Assembly: GCA_016214005.1 (NCBI GenBank)
Contig: JACRPK010000005.1
Coordinates: 1-42,815 of the forward strand
Direction of reading: 5' to 3'
Length of the DNA: 42,815 bases
Source of the DNA: Candidatus Wolfebacteria bacterium
GTDB lineage: Bacteria; Patescibacteriota; Minisyncoccia; UBA6257; UBA9933
The notes under the pieces were generated by a model. That model searched no databases. It was not told the DNA's origin and worked only from the letters and a program-made list of their open reading frames with translations. Position numbers and translations under genes: made by a program. Every line of letters starts with the position of its first letter. Positions within the stretch are counted from its first letter, which is position 1. Positions 17,587 through 25,715 of the stretch are shown in pieces.

Positions 17587-19052
17587 TCAATTTTTGATTT
17601 TAGAAATAATTCTTTTATTTCGGTGATTATTTTTTCTTTTAATAGATAAAGGGCTGATAGATATATTAAAGTAGAGATAATAATATTGGCGATTATATTA
17701 ATATTAAATTTATTTAAAATAAAGCTGAAAATTCCCATAATAATCGCGCTGGTGATTATCTTTTTAAGATGTTTTAAAATTGAAATATCGGAAATTTTTT
17801 TGGCAACGCGCCAATTGAGGCTGGTATTTATTCCCTGGGCGATGATTGTCGCTATTGAAGAGCCGACTATCCCGTAGGCTGGGATAAGAAGCGAATTGAA
17901 AATAATATTTGCGATTGATCCGAGTAGCGCCGGGAAATTTAATTTTTTTTGTTGGTTATGCGCTAAAATAAAATTTCCCAATAAAATTTGCGGAAATATT
18001 AAAAATTGAGTGAATAGAAGAATTTGAAGCGAAGAAACCGCTGGCAAATATTGCAAACCATAAATAAATTGGATTATTGGATTTGCCAAAATGACGCCGC
18101 CAATAAATACGGGAATGGCTATAAGAAAAACAATTATCAAACTTTTTTCCATAATAAGTTTTGTTTTATCAATTTCTTTATTTTTTGCATAGCGCGAAAT
18201 AATTGGGAATAAGCTGGTGGCTAAAATTGCCGGCAGAGTATAGAGAAGTTGAATAATTTTTTGAGCAGCTGAATAATGCCCGATTTCTTCCGGAGCTCGC
18301 CACCAGCCGAGCATTATTAAATCAGTATTAAGCATAAACGATCCCAAAAGCGTAAGCAGGGTTATTGGATAGGCGGCTACAAATATTTTTTTTATTAATT
18401 TTTTTTGAAAATGGCTGAAAATTTTTATAAATTGGTTTTTTGCGATGAAAAAACCGATGGCAAAGCCGATAAAAATGCTAAAAGCATATGAATAAGTCAG
18501 AGATTTTGCGCTTGCTGAAAAATTTAAGATGATAAATCCAAAAATAGTTATTGAAATATTTGTTAAAATTGTCACCAGCGCCTCAAGCTCCATTTTTTCT
18601 TTTGCCCTGAAAAGCGCCAATGAAAACTCTCTTAATCCGTCAAAAATTGTTATTAGAGCGATAATCGGAATAAGATTTTTAGCAGCTTCTATTTTTGAAA
18701 AATGGGGCGCTACAAAAATTATTAAAATTGTCGTAAAAAAAAGAACGGCAATTTTTAGCCAAAAAGCGGTTGAAAAATATTGATGTTCTTCTTCTGGTTT
18801 TTGAGTTATTTCTCTTGTAAGAATTTGGCTTATTCCAATATCGGCAAAAACTGTGAAAAAGGCTGATAGTCCAAGAGCATAAGAAAAAACGCCGTATTCG
18901 GCCGCGCCTAAAACGCGCGCCGCGTAAATTATAATCGCCGCCCTTATTAATCGGCTGCCGATTTGGCTAAAACTCAGCCAAAAAACATTTTTGGCGATTG
19001 TTTGTTTCATGCCGCGATTTTGGAAAAGCAGTTCTTTTAAGCGGGCAATCAT
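17583..19052 (-). CDS. Second Wzx-like oligosaccharide flippase
   Basis: 489 residues with roughly 12-14 membrane segments. The N-terminus (KNVFWLSFSQIGSRL, YAARVLGAAEYGVFSYALG) and SQILTREITQKPEEEHQYF clearly align with the flippase at 3835-5295. Both also have a MLGWWR/K segment after a TD/VD pair. It is transcribed opposite to the main locus, downstream of the initiating sugar transferase, with which it probably forms a two-gene minus-strand operon (5-base gap). Confidence 0.88.
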   Translation of the reverse strand: MIARLKELLFQNRGMKQTIAKNVFWLSFSQIGSRLIRAAIIIYAARVLGAAEYGVFSYALGLSAFFTVFADIGISQILTREITQKPEEEHQYFSTAFWLKIAVLFFTTILIIFVAPHFSKIEAAKNLIPIIALITIFDGLREFSLALFRAKEKMELEALVTILTNISITIFGFIILNFSASAKSLTYSYAFSIFIGFAIGFFIAKNQFIKIFSHFQKKLIKKIFVAAYPITLLTLLGSFMLNTDLIMLGWWRAPEEIGHYSAAQKIIQLLYTLPAILATSLFPIISRYAKNKEIDKTKLIMEKSLIIVFLIAIPVFIGGVILANPIIQFIYGLQYLPAVSSLQILLFTQFLIFPQILLGNFILAHNQQKKLNFPALLGSIANIIFNSLLIPAYGIVGSSIATIIAQGINTSLNWRVAKKISDISILKHLKKIITSAIIMGIFSFILNKFNINIIANIIISTLIYLSALYLLKEKIITEIKELFLKSKID

Positions 19053-19057
19053 AATAT

Positions 19058-20380
19058 TTATTGATGAGAAATAAAAATATATTTGATGGTTTTGAATAAA
19101 ATTAAAATATCCAAAAATAAAGATCGGTTTTTAATATAATAAATATCGTATTGGAGTTTTTCAAAAGCTTCTTCCGGAGACGCGCTGGGTTTATAATTTA
19201 ATTGCGCCCAGCCGGTTAAGCCAGGTTTGATAATGTGGCGGATTTCGTAATAAGGTAATTTTTTATAAATTTTAACGAGCTCGGTTCGCTCCGGTCTTGG
19301 ACCGATAAAAGAAATATCGCCTTTTAAAATATTTATAAGCTGGGGAAGTTCGTCCATGTGAGAATATCTTAAAACTTTTCCGAAAAAAGTGAGACGCGGG
19401 TCGTTTTGGGATGTTGCCAGCGGTCCGTTTTGATTTGTTCTCATTGTTCTGAATTTATAAAGGATAAATGGTTTATTGTCTTTGCCAATCCGTTCTTGTT
19501 TAAAAATAATCGGTCCGAATGAGGTGAATTTTATCAGCAAAGAGATGATGATAAAAAGCGGCGAAAATAATAAAAGCAAGATAAGCGCCATGATGAAATC
19601 AATTTGTTTTTTGATGATATCGTAAATAATCCTTTCGGTTGAAATTTGGTCAATAAACCAGTTTTTTTCAATTTCATTGAGCGGAACTTTTTGAAAGATG
19701 TTTTCATAAAAATCATAAAGATTGTAAATATTTTTATGCTTTGGCAAAAATTGGTATAAGAATTTTATTATTTCATTTTCTCGTTTTATATTATTGTCAA
19801 TAATAATCGTTTCAATATTATTTTGTTCAATCAAGGATTTTATTTTTTCCGCAGATTCATTTGGCATTAAAGAAAAAATATTGTAGCCGATTTGAGGATG
19901 GATTTTGAGGTATTCTATCGTTGAAATTAAAGCCGGCGAATCGCCGATTGTCAAAATTTGTCTTCGCCAGCCTCGGGAAATGAAGATTTTCGATAAGATC
20001 AAGCGCCATGAATAATCTAAGGCAGCAAAAGTTATTGCGAAAATAAAGAGATTGGTTTTTGGGGTAAGCTTGAAAAACGGCTCAAAAATGTAAAAAGCGA
20101 TTATGGAAATTCCGACATTAATTAATATGGCTAAAATAAATTTTTGGGAAGACTGGAAATCTTGTTTGAAAAATTTATTGGAATAAAAATCAAAAAGATA
20201 AAAAACAGCAATCCAGATTATAAAAATGACGGAAAACGGATTTAAGTGGGTTAAAAACGATTTATTTAAATCCGCCAGGCCATATCTTAATAGCAATGTC
20301 GCTGCCAAAGAAAGATATAAAATAAAAACGTCTCCTGAGAAAATAAGCGTTTTTTTAAAACTGATAAATGGTAATTTCAT
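19058..20380 (-). CDS. Polyprenyl-phosphate sugar phosphotransferase (initiating PGT, WbaP-like)
   Basis: 440 residues. The N-terminal half has about five membrane segments and a CoA-binding-like Rossmann domain (ILTIGDSPALISTIEYL). The C-terminal bacterial sugar transferase domain has FKQERIGKDNKPFILYKFRTM, HMDELPQLINILKGD and FIGPRPERTE, with the catalytic Asp-Glu in MDELPQ. It starts repeat-unit assembly by moving a sugar-1-phosphate from a UDP-sugar to undecaprenyl phosphate. It is the only such enzyme in the window, so it is the likely start of the pathway. Donor sugar cannot be told from sequence. Confidence 0.9.
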   Translation of the reverse strand: MKLPFISFKKTLIFSGDVFILYLSLAATLLLRYGLADLNKSFLTHLNPFSVIFIIWIAVFYLFDFYSNKFFKQDFQSSQKFILAILINVGISIIAFYIFEPFFKLTPKTNLFIFAITFAALDYSWRLILSKIFISRGWRRQILTIGDSPALISTIEYLKIHPQIGYNIFSLMPNESAEKIKSLIEQNNIETIIIDNNIKRENEIIKFLYQFLPKHKNIYNLYDFYENIFQKVPLNEIEKNWFIDQISTERIIYDIIKKQIDFIMALILLLLFSPLFIIISLLIKFTSFGPIIFKQERIGKDNKPFILYKFRTMRTNQNGPLATSQNDPRLTFFGKVLRYSHMDELPQLINILKGDISFIGPRPERTELVKIYKKLPYYEIRHIIKPGLTGWAQLNYKPSASPEEAFEKLQYDIYYIKNRSLFLDILILFKTIKYIFISHQ

Positions 20381-20455
20381 GCTATGATTTGATTTGAAAA
20401 TTATAACCGATTTGGAAATTGTTTCAATTGATGATTAACGTTTATATTTTACCTC

Positions 20456-20721
20456 TATAAAAGAAATTTCTTTTTCCCTCAACCCGCTCGCGAATTTATT
20501 CCAGAAATATTATTTTAAAGAACATCCCGCAGGCGCGATAAGCTCGGTCCCCTCTTTTCCAGCAGAAAAGATGGGGTTATCGCGCCGAGGGAGAAGACCT
20601 GCCTGCCGGCAGGCAGGAATTTTTGCCGCTGGAGCAAAAATATTCTGGTTCTGAAAAATAATATTTCTGGAATAAATCCTGCGCTTCCGTTTAGGTTTCA
20701 GAAAAAGAAATTTCTTTTATA
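20456..20721. repeat. Palindromic insertion element, copy B (outer)
   Basis: The gene-free stretch 20381-20873 is dominated by this element. Its ends are a perfect 20-21 bp inverted repeat: ATAAAAGAAATTTCTTTTTC at 20457-20476 and its reverse complement at 20701-20720. Inner flanks CCCTCAACCCGCTCGC and CTGCGCTTCCGTTTAGGTTTC match the element inside the glycosyltransferase gene at 12478-12577. Where copy A has a short palindrome, this copy holds a second element (20495-20676). No transposase is encoded, so any movement would need a factor in trans. Confidence 0.85.
20495..20676. repeat. Nested palindromic element inside copy B
   Basis: Left end 20495-20523 (begins TTTATTCCAGAAATATTATT) is the reverse complement of right end 20648-20676 with 2 mismatches in 29. 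Inside are further hairpins: GGCGCGATAA at 20532-20541 pairs with 20577-20586, enclosing a second stem at 20549-20559/20565-20576. There is also a perfect 20 bp palindrome CCTGCCTGCCGGCAGGCAGG at 20598-20617. The same CCTGCC/GGCAGG core occurs in the gap at 28763-28802. Confidence 0.8.
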
Positions 20722-20753
20722 CTAGGAAAGCATATTTTTTTATTGATATAAAT

Positions 20754-20781
20754 TTGCTTTTATTTTTGGTTTTTTTATAAT
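20754..20781 (+). promoter_or_regulatory. Possible sigma-70-type promoter
   Basis: TTGCTT at 20754-20759 and TATAAT at 20776-20781 with a 16-base spacer. It lies just past the palindromic element and about 92 bases before the small membrane protein gene at 20874, so it may drive that gene and tsaE. The region is very AT-rich, which makes chance matches likely. Confidence 0.4.
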
Positions 20782-20873
20782 TAAATTAAAGGCGTGGAGT
20801 TTGAAAATATTTATTTTTTTAAAGGTCGTTTGCAAAAATATTTTTAAGCCAGCGCTAAATTAAAAAAAACAAT

Positions 20874-21320
20874 ATGAAAAATTTTATTTTAAATATGTCA
20901 TTGATAAACAAAATTCTTTTCGCCTTGGTGGTCGTTTTGATGATTGCCTTGGTTGGCGTTATTTATTGGCAAAAAAATGGATTTGAAGATCCGTATTACG
21001 CGGTTTATCTTAATACCGGAGATTTGTATTTCGGCCATGTTAATTGGTTCCCGAGATTTTCACTTTCCGGCGCTTATTTGCTTCAAAAAACAAATGATGA
21101 AAAAAATCCATATAACATCACAAAATTTGGAAACGCTTTTTGGGGACCGGAAGACGATCTTTATTTGAATTATGATAATGTTGTCTGGAAAACGAGATTG
21201 AAAAAAGACAGCCCGGTAATTGGTTATATTAAAGCCATGGATGCGAAAATCGCTTCTGGCCAAGAACAAATTTCTTCTCAGCCGGTTCAATCAACTTCAA
21301 CATCTCCTAAAAATAAATAA
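20874..21320 (+). CDS. Small single-pass membrane protein, unknown function
   Basis: 148 residues. One hydrophobic helix near the N-terminus (LFALVVVLMIALVGVIYW) is followed by a soluble domain with YYAVYLNTGDLYFGHV and a Ser/Thr/Gln-rich C-terminal tail. It is probably anchored in the membrane with the rest outside. An in-frame ATG at 20895 is an alternative start that leaves the helix intact. Not recognised as a named family, though such short anchored proteins are common in CPR genomes. Its stop overlaps the tsaE start (TAATG). Confidence 0.7.
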   Translation: MKNFILNMSLINKILFALVVVLMIALVGVIYWQKNGFEDPYYAVYLNTGDLYFGHVNWFPRFSLSGAYLLQKTNDEKNPYNITKFGNAFWGPEDDLYLNYDNVVWKTRLKKDSPVIGYIKAMDAKIASGQEQISSQPVQSTSTSPKNK

Positions 21321-21781
21321 TGGTTTACGAACTTAAATCATTTAAAGCAACGAAAAAATTGGCTTTTATTCTGGCGCAGGAAATTTCCCGCGCCAGAATT
21401 GTTTCTAAATCTTCATTGATTTTTGCGTTAAGCGGCGATTTGGGCGCCGGCAAAACAACTTTCACTCAAGGTTTTATGAGGGGATTGGGAATTCGCAAAA
21501 AAATAATCAGTCCGACTTTTGTTTTGGCAAAGCGTTATGGAATAAAATCAAAATTTTATAAAAATATTTATCACATTGATTGCTATCGTTTAAAAAATTT
21601 TAAAGATATTTCCGGATTGGGATTGAAAGAAATTTTTAATAACCCTCAAAATATTATTTTAATAGAATGGCCGGAAAGAATTAAGCGCTTGTTGCCAAAA
21701 AATATAATTAAGATAAAATTTAGATATGGAGAAAAAGAAAATGAAAGAATAATAAAAATAATGAATCCCGTTAAAGACTAA
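21320..21781 (+). CDS. tsaE: tRNA threonylcarbamoyladenosine biosynthesis ATPase TsaE
   Basis: 153 residues, normal size. The Walker A motif is in ALSGDLGAGKTTFTQGFMRGLG, followed by SPTFVLAKRY and YHIDCYRL, then ILIEWPERI, all hallmarks of TsaE. It works with TsaB and TsaD to make t6A37 in tRNAs that read ANN codons. The other partners are not in the window. The start overlaps the upstream stop by one base, suggesting coupling. Confidence 0.93.
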   Translation: MVYELKSFKATKKLAFILAQEISRARIVSKSSLIFALSGDLGAGKTTFTQGFMRGLGIRKKIISPTFVLAKRYGIKSKFYKNIYHIDCYRLKNFKDISGLGLKEIFNNPQNIILIEWPERIKRLLPKNIIKIKFRYGEKENERIIKIMNPVKD

Positions 21782-21786
21782 AAACT

Positions 21787-22047
21787 ATGTTTTATGTATA
21801 TATTATACAAAGTAGAAAAAATAAAGTATTATATACGGGTTCTACAAATGATTTACGGAAACGCTTTAAACAACATAATGACGGAAAATCAACATGGACA
21901 AAAGGTCGTGGTCCGTGGAATTTAATATATTATGAGGCGTGTCTTAATGAAGAAGACGCCAAAATAAGAGAAAAATATTTAAAAACAGGAATGGGTAAGC
22001 GATATCTTAAAAATCGTTTAAAGCGTTTCCTGTCTTTAACGGGATGA
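21787..22047 (+). CDS. GIY-YIG domain protein (UPF0213/YhbQ-like)
   Basis: 86 residues, the size of stand-alone GIY-YIG proteins. It has YVYIIQSRKNKVLYTGSTND (GIY-YIG core, here VYI and YTG), then LRKRFKQHNDG with the conserved Arg and His, and EKYLKTGMGKRYLK at the end. Members of this small family are putative nucleases with unsettled roles. It overlaps the next gene by four bases (ATGA). No sign that it is an intron endonuclease. Confidence 0.88.
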   Translation: MFYVYIIQSRKNKVLYTGSTNDLRKRFKQHNDGKSTWTKGRGPWNLIYYEACLNEEDAKIREKYLKTGMGKRYLKNRLKRFLSLTG

Positions 22048-23399
22048 AACTTACTTTTCACGGCGGAGCGCGGCTGGTGACCGGCGCTAATTATTTAATA
22101 GAAAGCGGAGCTGCAAAAATTCTTGTTGATTGCGGCTTGCATCAGGGCGCGAGTTTTTGCGATAAGCTTAATTTCGAGCCGTTTTCTTATGATCCCAAAA
22201 CCATTGACGCGGTCTTAATCACTCATGCCCATATTGACCACACTGGACGTTTGCCTCGGCTTTATAAAGACGGATTTCGCGGGAAAATTTTTTCAACCGC
22301 GCCGACAAAAGATTTCGGCGAACATCTGTTGATAGATTCCGAACATGTTTTAAGCTGGGAATCAGAGAAAAAAAACTTGCCAATGCTTTATTCAATTGAC
22401 GATATCAATAAAACGATGCAGCTTTGGGAAGGCGTAAAATATCACCAAAAAATAAAAATAAAAGATTTGGAAGTGGAATTTTTTGATGCCGGGCATATTT
22501 TGGGCTCGAGTTTTATATCGGTAAAAAGCAATGGCAAAAAAATAATTTTTTCCGGAGATTTGGGCAATGTTGCGACGCCGCTTGTAAAAGACACGGAAAC
22601 TCTTGAAGAAGCGGATTATGTTTTAATTGAATCAACTTACGGCAATCGCGTTCACGAAAATATAGAGAGAAGAAAAGATATTTTAGAAGATGCGATTGAA
22701 GACACAATTAATGCCGGCGGCAATTTAATGATTCCGGCTTTTGCCATGGAGCGCACTCAGGATCTTTTGTTTGAATTTAATGAGCTTGTTGAACACGGAC
22801 GCATTCCCAAAATTCCGATTTTTATAGATAGCCCGTTGGCCATAAAACTCACTTCGGTTTATAAAAAATATTCCCAGGATCCTGATTATTTTGACGCTGA
22901 ATCATTAGCCTTAATGAAAAAAGGCGATGTGATTTTTGATTTTCCGGGGCTGAAATTTACTTTGACAACCGAGCAGTCAAAAGAAATTAATGATATTAAA
23001 CCGCCCAAGGTGATTGTCGCCGGCAGCGGTATGTCGCAGGGCGGCAGAATTTTACACCATGAAATGCGTTATTTGCCGGATCCAAAAAGCACTATTTTAT
23101 TTATTGGGTATCAGGCAAAAGGTTCTTTGGGGAGAAGAATTTTAAACGGCGAAAAAAGCGTGAGAATTTTTGGCGAAGAAGTTGCTGTTAATTGCCAAGT
23201 AAGGCAAATCAGCGGCTACAGCGCTCACGCCGACAGGAATAAATTAGTTGATTGGTTGAGGCCGGCCAGAAATTCTCTTAAAAAAGTTTTTGTGGTTCAA
23301 GGCGATGATGACCAGTCGTATCCGTTGGCGCAAAAAATTGTTGACGAGTTGGCTGTTGACGCAACAATTCCTTCACAAGGGGATTCAATCGTGTTATAA
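22044..23399 (+). CDS. MBL-fold beta-CASP ribonuclease (CPSF/YSH1-like)
   Basis: 451 residues. The metallo-beta-lactamase core has LITHAHIDHTGRLPRL (HxHxDH), GHILGSSF and FSGDLGN. The beta-CASP domain has ESTYGNRVH, IPAFAMERTQDL, VAGSGMSQGGRILHH and the C-terminal SGYSAHADR. This arrangement is that of RNA-processing nucleases related to CPSF73 and bacterial RMM-type exonucleases. A second beta-CASP enzyme, ribonuclease J, lies at 37556-39295. Likely acts in RNA turnover; exact cut sites are unknown. Confidence 0.9.
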   Translation: MKLTFHGGARLVTGANYLIESGAAKILVDCGLHQGASFCDKLNFEPFSYDPKTIDAVLITHAHIDHTGRLPRLYKDGFRGKIFSTAPTKDFGEHLLIDSEHVLSWESEKKNLPMLYSIDDINKTMQLWEGVKYHQKIKIKDLEVEFFDAGHILGSSFISVKSNGKKIIFSGDLGNVATPLVKDTETLEEADYVLIESTYGNRVHENIERRKDILEDAIEDTINAGGNLMIPAFAMERTQDLLFEFNELVEHGRIPKIPIFIDSPLAIKLTSVYKKYSQDPDYFDAESLALMKKGDVIFDFPGLKFTLTTEQSKEINDIKPPKVIVAGSGMSQGGRILHHEMRYLPDPKSTILFIGYQAKGSLGRRILNGEKSVRIFGEEVAVNCQVRQISGYSAHADRNKLVDWLRPARNSLKKVFVVQGDDDQSYPLAQKIVDELAVDATIPSQGDSIVL

Positions 23400-23406
23400 A
23401 TAATTT

Positions 23407-24036
23407 ATGGATAATAACAACATTTGTCATACGACTTATAAATATAAAATTTGCGTTTCCGGAGCCGCGGAAACGGCTTTTTTAGGCGATTTGCGAAGCA
23501 AGGCGCTTATTGCCGGAGAAACTTTGGGAGCGGAAATTATTAAACACGACGCTGTGATGCTTGACGGCGCCACAACCGGCTTTCCTCTTTGGGCCGCGAA
23601 GGGAGCGAAATCAGCCGGCGGCATTGTTATCGGTCTTTCGCCGGCTTCAACTGAAAAAGAACATATGAATTATTTTAAGCTGCCTACCGAACACCACGAC
23701 ATTATTGTTTATACTGGTTTTAATTATTCTGGCAGAAACTTGCTTTTAGTAAGATCTGCTGACGCGGTGGTTTTCGGCTGTGGCAGAATGGGCACGCTCA
23801 ATGAATTTACCATCACTTTTGAAGATAAAAAACCGATTGGAGTCTTGCAAGGCGAATGGGAAACAGACGAGCTTATCGAAGATTTGATCAAAAAAACCCA
23901 TCGCGCCGAGGAAATGGCAGGCAAAATTGTTTTTGATAGCGACCCGAAAAGGCTTATTGAAAAATTGATTGAAGTAATTAAAAAAGATAAAGATAATAAT
24001 AATCATCAAGCTTTGTTCAAGGAACAAGAATTATAA
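23407..24036 (+). CDS. LOG/SLOG family protein (TIGR00725-like)
   Basis: 209 residues. YKICVSGAAE, then AGETLGAEIIKHDAVMLDGATTGFPLWAAKGAKSAGG cut into typical Rossmann strands, and VVFGCGRMGTLNEFTITFEDKKPIGVL match the SLOG cluster related to LOG-type nucleotide hydrolases and DprA. The classic LOG PGGxGT motif is replaced by GCGRMGT, so phosphoribohydrolase activity is uncertain; a nucleotide-binding role is safer. Confidence 0.72.
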   Translation: MDNNNICHTTYKYKICVSGAAETAFLGDLRSKALIAGETLGAEIIKHDAVMLDGATTGFPLWAAKGAKSAGGIVIGLSPASTEKEHMNYFKLPTEHHDIIVYTGFNYSGRNLLLVRSADAVVFGCGRMGTLNEFTITFEDKKPIGVLQGEWETDELIEDLIKKTHRAEEMAGKIVFDSDPKRLIEKLIEVIKKDKDNNNHQALFKEQEL

Positions 24037-24040
24037 TTTT

Positions 24041-24484
24041 ATGGATTTTTTAACTTCACAAAATTATGAAATTTTTCTTCGCTTAATTTTAGCGGTTTTG
24101 CTTGGCAGTTTTATCGGATTAGAAAGGCAGTTGGCGAAAAAAACAGCCGGGCTTCGGACTTTCGCTTTGGTGAGTCTTGCTTCCTGTCTTTTTACGACAA
24201 TTTCAAATTTACTTTCGCAGATGAATTTTCCGAATTTTAACATTGCTTTGCTCCCGATGAATATTATCGGAGGTATTGGCTTTATCGGCGCCGGTCTTAT
24301 TATTTTTCACGGGTCGCATCCGACCGGCATTACCACTGCGGCCGGGCTTTTGGTTTCAGCGGCAGTCGGCATGGCCGTTGGTTTTGGTTTTTACAGCATT
24401 GCGGTTTTTACCGCGTTATTAACAATAACGATTTTCACGATTTTCTGGATTTTTGAAGAAAAATTTTTGAGTAAAATAGATTAA
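24041..24484 (+). CDS. MgtC/SapB family membrane protein
   Basis: 147 residues with four membrane segments. It contains LRLILAVLLGSFIGLERQL, KTAGLRTFALVSLASCLFT and GGIGFIGAGLI, followed by TGITTAAGLLVSAAVGMAVG, the signature of the MgtC/SapB N-terminal membrane domain. It lacks the C-terminal soluble domain found in Salmonella MgtC. Family members are linked to magnesium limitation or acid tolerance, but the role here is unknown. Confidence 0.9.
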   Translation: MDFLTSQNYEIFLRLILAVLLGSFIGLERQLAKKTAGLRTFALVSLASCLFTTISNLLSQMNFPNFNIALLPMNIIGGIGFIGAGLIIFHGSHPTGITTAAGLLVSAAVGMAVGFGFYSIAVFTALLTITIFTIFWIFEEKFLSKID

Positions 24485-24521
24485 TTTTGCGGTTAATTAA
24501 TAAAAGAATAAATAAAATAAT

Positions 24522-25025
24522 ATGAAACAAAATCAAACAAACAAAAGAATAATTTCAGCTCGCAATGAAAATCGGGAGATTCCAAAAGGTAAGGGCGGCA
24601 TTATTTTTTGCGGGGATTGCAACGCGGTTCATTATAAAAAATCTTGGCATAAAAATCTCAGGAATTACAAAAATCTCAGAGACGATTTGGCTGTTAAATT
24701 TTCAACTTGTCCGGCCTGCGCAATGATAAAAAACAAACAATTTGAAGGCGAGGTGAAAATTTATAACGCTCCGGAAAAAATTTCAGAGAATTTAATTCAC
24801 TTAATTGAAAATTTCGGTCATCGAGCTTATTCGGCCGAGCCGATGCACAGGATTATTGATATCAAAAAAACCAGAGAAGCGATAATCGCCACGACTACCG
24901 AAAACCAATTAGCGGTAAAACTCGCCAAAAAAATTAAAGACACCTTTAAAAAAGTTTCAATGAAAATAACTTATTCTCCATCGCCGAGCGATGTAGCGTA
25001 TGTCAATTTGACTTTTATAAAATAG
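24522..25025 (+). CDS. Zn-ribbon protein, BCAM0308/NMD3-like
   Basis: 167 residues. The N-terminal half has a split Zn ribbon: IIFCGDCNAVHYKKSW and, about 40 residues later, STCPACAMIKN. The C-terminal half (HRIIDIKKTREAIIATTTENQLAVKLAKKI) resembles a domain shared by BCAM0308-type bacterial proteins and the NMD3 ribosome export factor. It could bind RNA or ribosomes, by inference only. No transmembrane segment or signal peptide. Confidence 0.55.
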   Translation: MKQNQTNKRIISARNENREIPKGKGGIIFCGDCNAVHYKKSWHKNLRNYKNLRDDLAVKFSTCPACAMIKNKQFEGEVKIYNAPEKISENLIHLIENFGHRAYSAEPMHRIIDIKKTREAIIATTTENQLAVKLAKKIKDTFKKVSMKITYSPSPSDVAYVNLTFIK

Positions 25026-25067
25026 CCTGCTCTACTATATTAGTTTTTTAACAATGGCGAGTCTGAG

Positions 25068-25086
25068 ATCTGCCATAGTGGCAGAT
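25068..25086 (+). other. Leader hairpin before the broken orphan gene
   Basis: ATCTGCC (25068-25074) and GGCAGAT (25080-25086) form a perfect 7 bp stem with a 5-base loop, ending about 17 bases before the ribosome site AAGGAGA (25104-25110). There is no T-run, so it is not a terminator. It may be a leader structure of the gene at 25119. Confidence 0.45.
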
Positions 25087-25118
25087 GAGGGGCGAACCAA
25101 AACAAGGAGAGTACTATA

Positions 25119-25481
25119 ATGGCTAAGAAGGATGTTTCTAAGTTGATCAGCGCGATGGGCGTGCTGATGACCATTATCACCGCGCTTGTCGCGGCGGTAA
25201 AAAGGAAAGGCGGGATGGATGAAGACATTTACCGCCTGGCAACGCCAGAAGGTGAAGGCCTCATCGAGAAGATTGCCGAGTTGATCGCGCAAGTTGGCCA
25301 AAGCGCCAACAGCACATTCCCCCCTTTCGGTTAACTACAACCGTTCTATAGAAGACAGCATCAAAGTTGGTAAATACGACTCGGTTAATAGCGATATCGC
25401 GTCAGAACATTTTCAATCAAACGAAACTGGCGAGAAAAAAGTAGCTATTGAACTTTTAAATTATTTTGCTAAAATTATTAA
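25119..25481 (+). pseudogene. Frameshifted small orphan protein (CPR-type)
   Basis: A good ribosome site (AAGGAGA) precedes ATG at 25119. The first frame gives 71 residues starting MAKKDVSKLISAMGVLM and stops at 25334. The next frame continues with LSVNYNRSIEDSIKVGKYD and similar good coding sequence. Removing one C from the C6 run at 25319-25324 joins them smoothly as NSTFPLSVNYNR. The 3' part runs into pspC, so the original end may be lost as well. The start is richer in GCG/CGC codons than its neighbours. I recall similar ~150-residue proteins from CPR genomes, function unknown. Confidence 0.65.
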
Positions 25482-25715
25482 ATGGAAAAACATAATAATA
25501 AAAAATTGCGAAGAATTCCAGACGAGGGCTGGCTCGGAGGAATTTGCGCCGGGTTTGCGTATTATTTTGAATTGCCGCTTTGGGTTGTGAGAATGGCTTG
25601 GGTTTTGGCTTCTTTTTGGATGGGCTGGGGAATTTTGCTCTATATTTTATTTTTTATTTTTATGCCCGAAATTGAAACTCCGAAAGACTTTGACGAAGCA
25701 ACAGATAATTTTTAG
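25482..25715 (+). CDS. PspC domain membrane protein
   Basis: 77 residues, essentially one PspC domain: LRRIPDEGWLGGICAGFAYY, then FELPLWVVRMAWVL and a second hydrophobic stretch (GWGILLYILFFIFMP). PspC proteins are small inner-membrane proteins tied to envelope-stress response, but in CPR genomes they often occur alone, as here. The last 56 bases overlap the 3' end of the convergent phosphomannomutase gene. Confidence 0.88.
   Translation: MEKHNNKKLRRIPDEGWLGGICAGFAYYFELPLWVVRMAWVLASFWMGWGILLYILFFIFMPEIETPKDFDEATDNF

Noticed and set aside
25294-25590. 98-residue frame as an independent gene
   Set aside because: It is the second half of the frameshifted orphan gene followed by out-of-frame reading of the pspC start; there is no start signal of its own.
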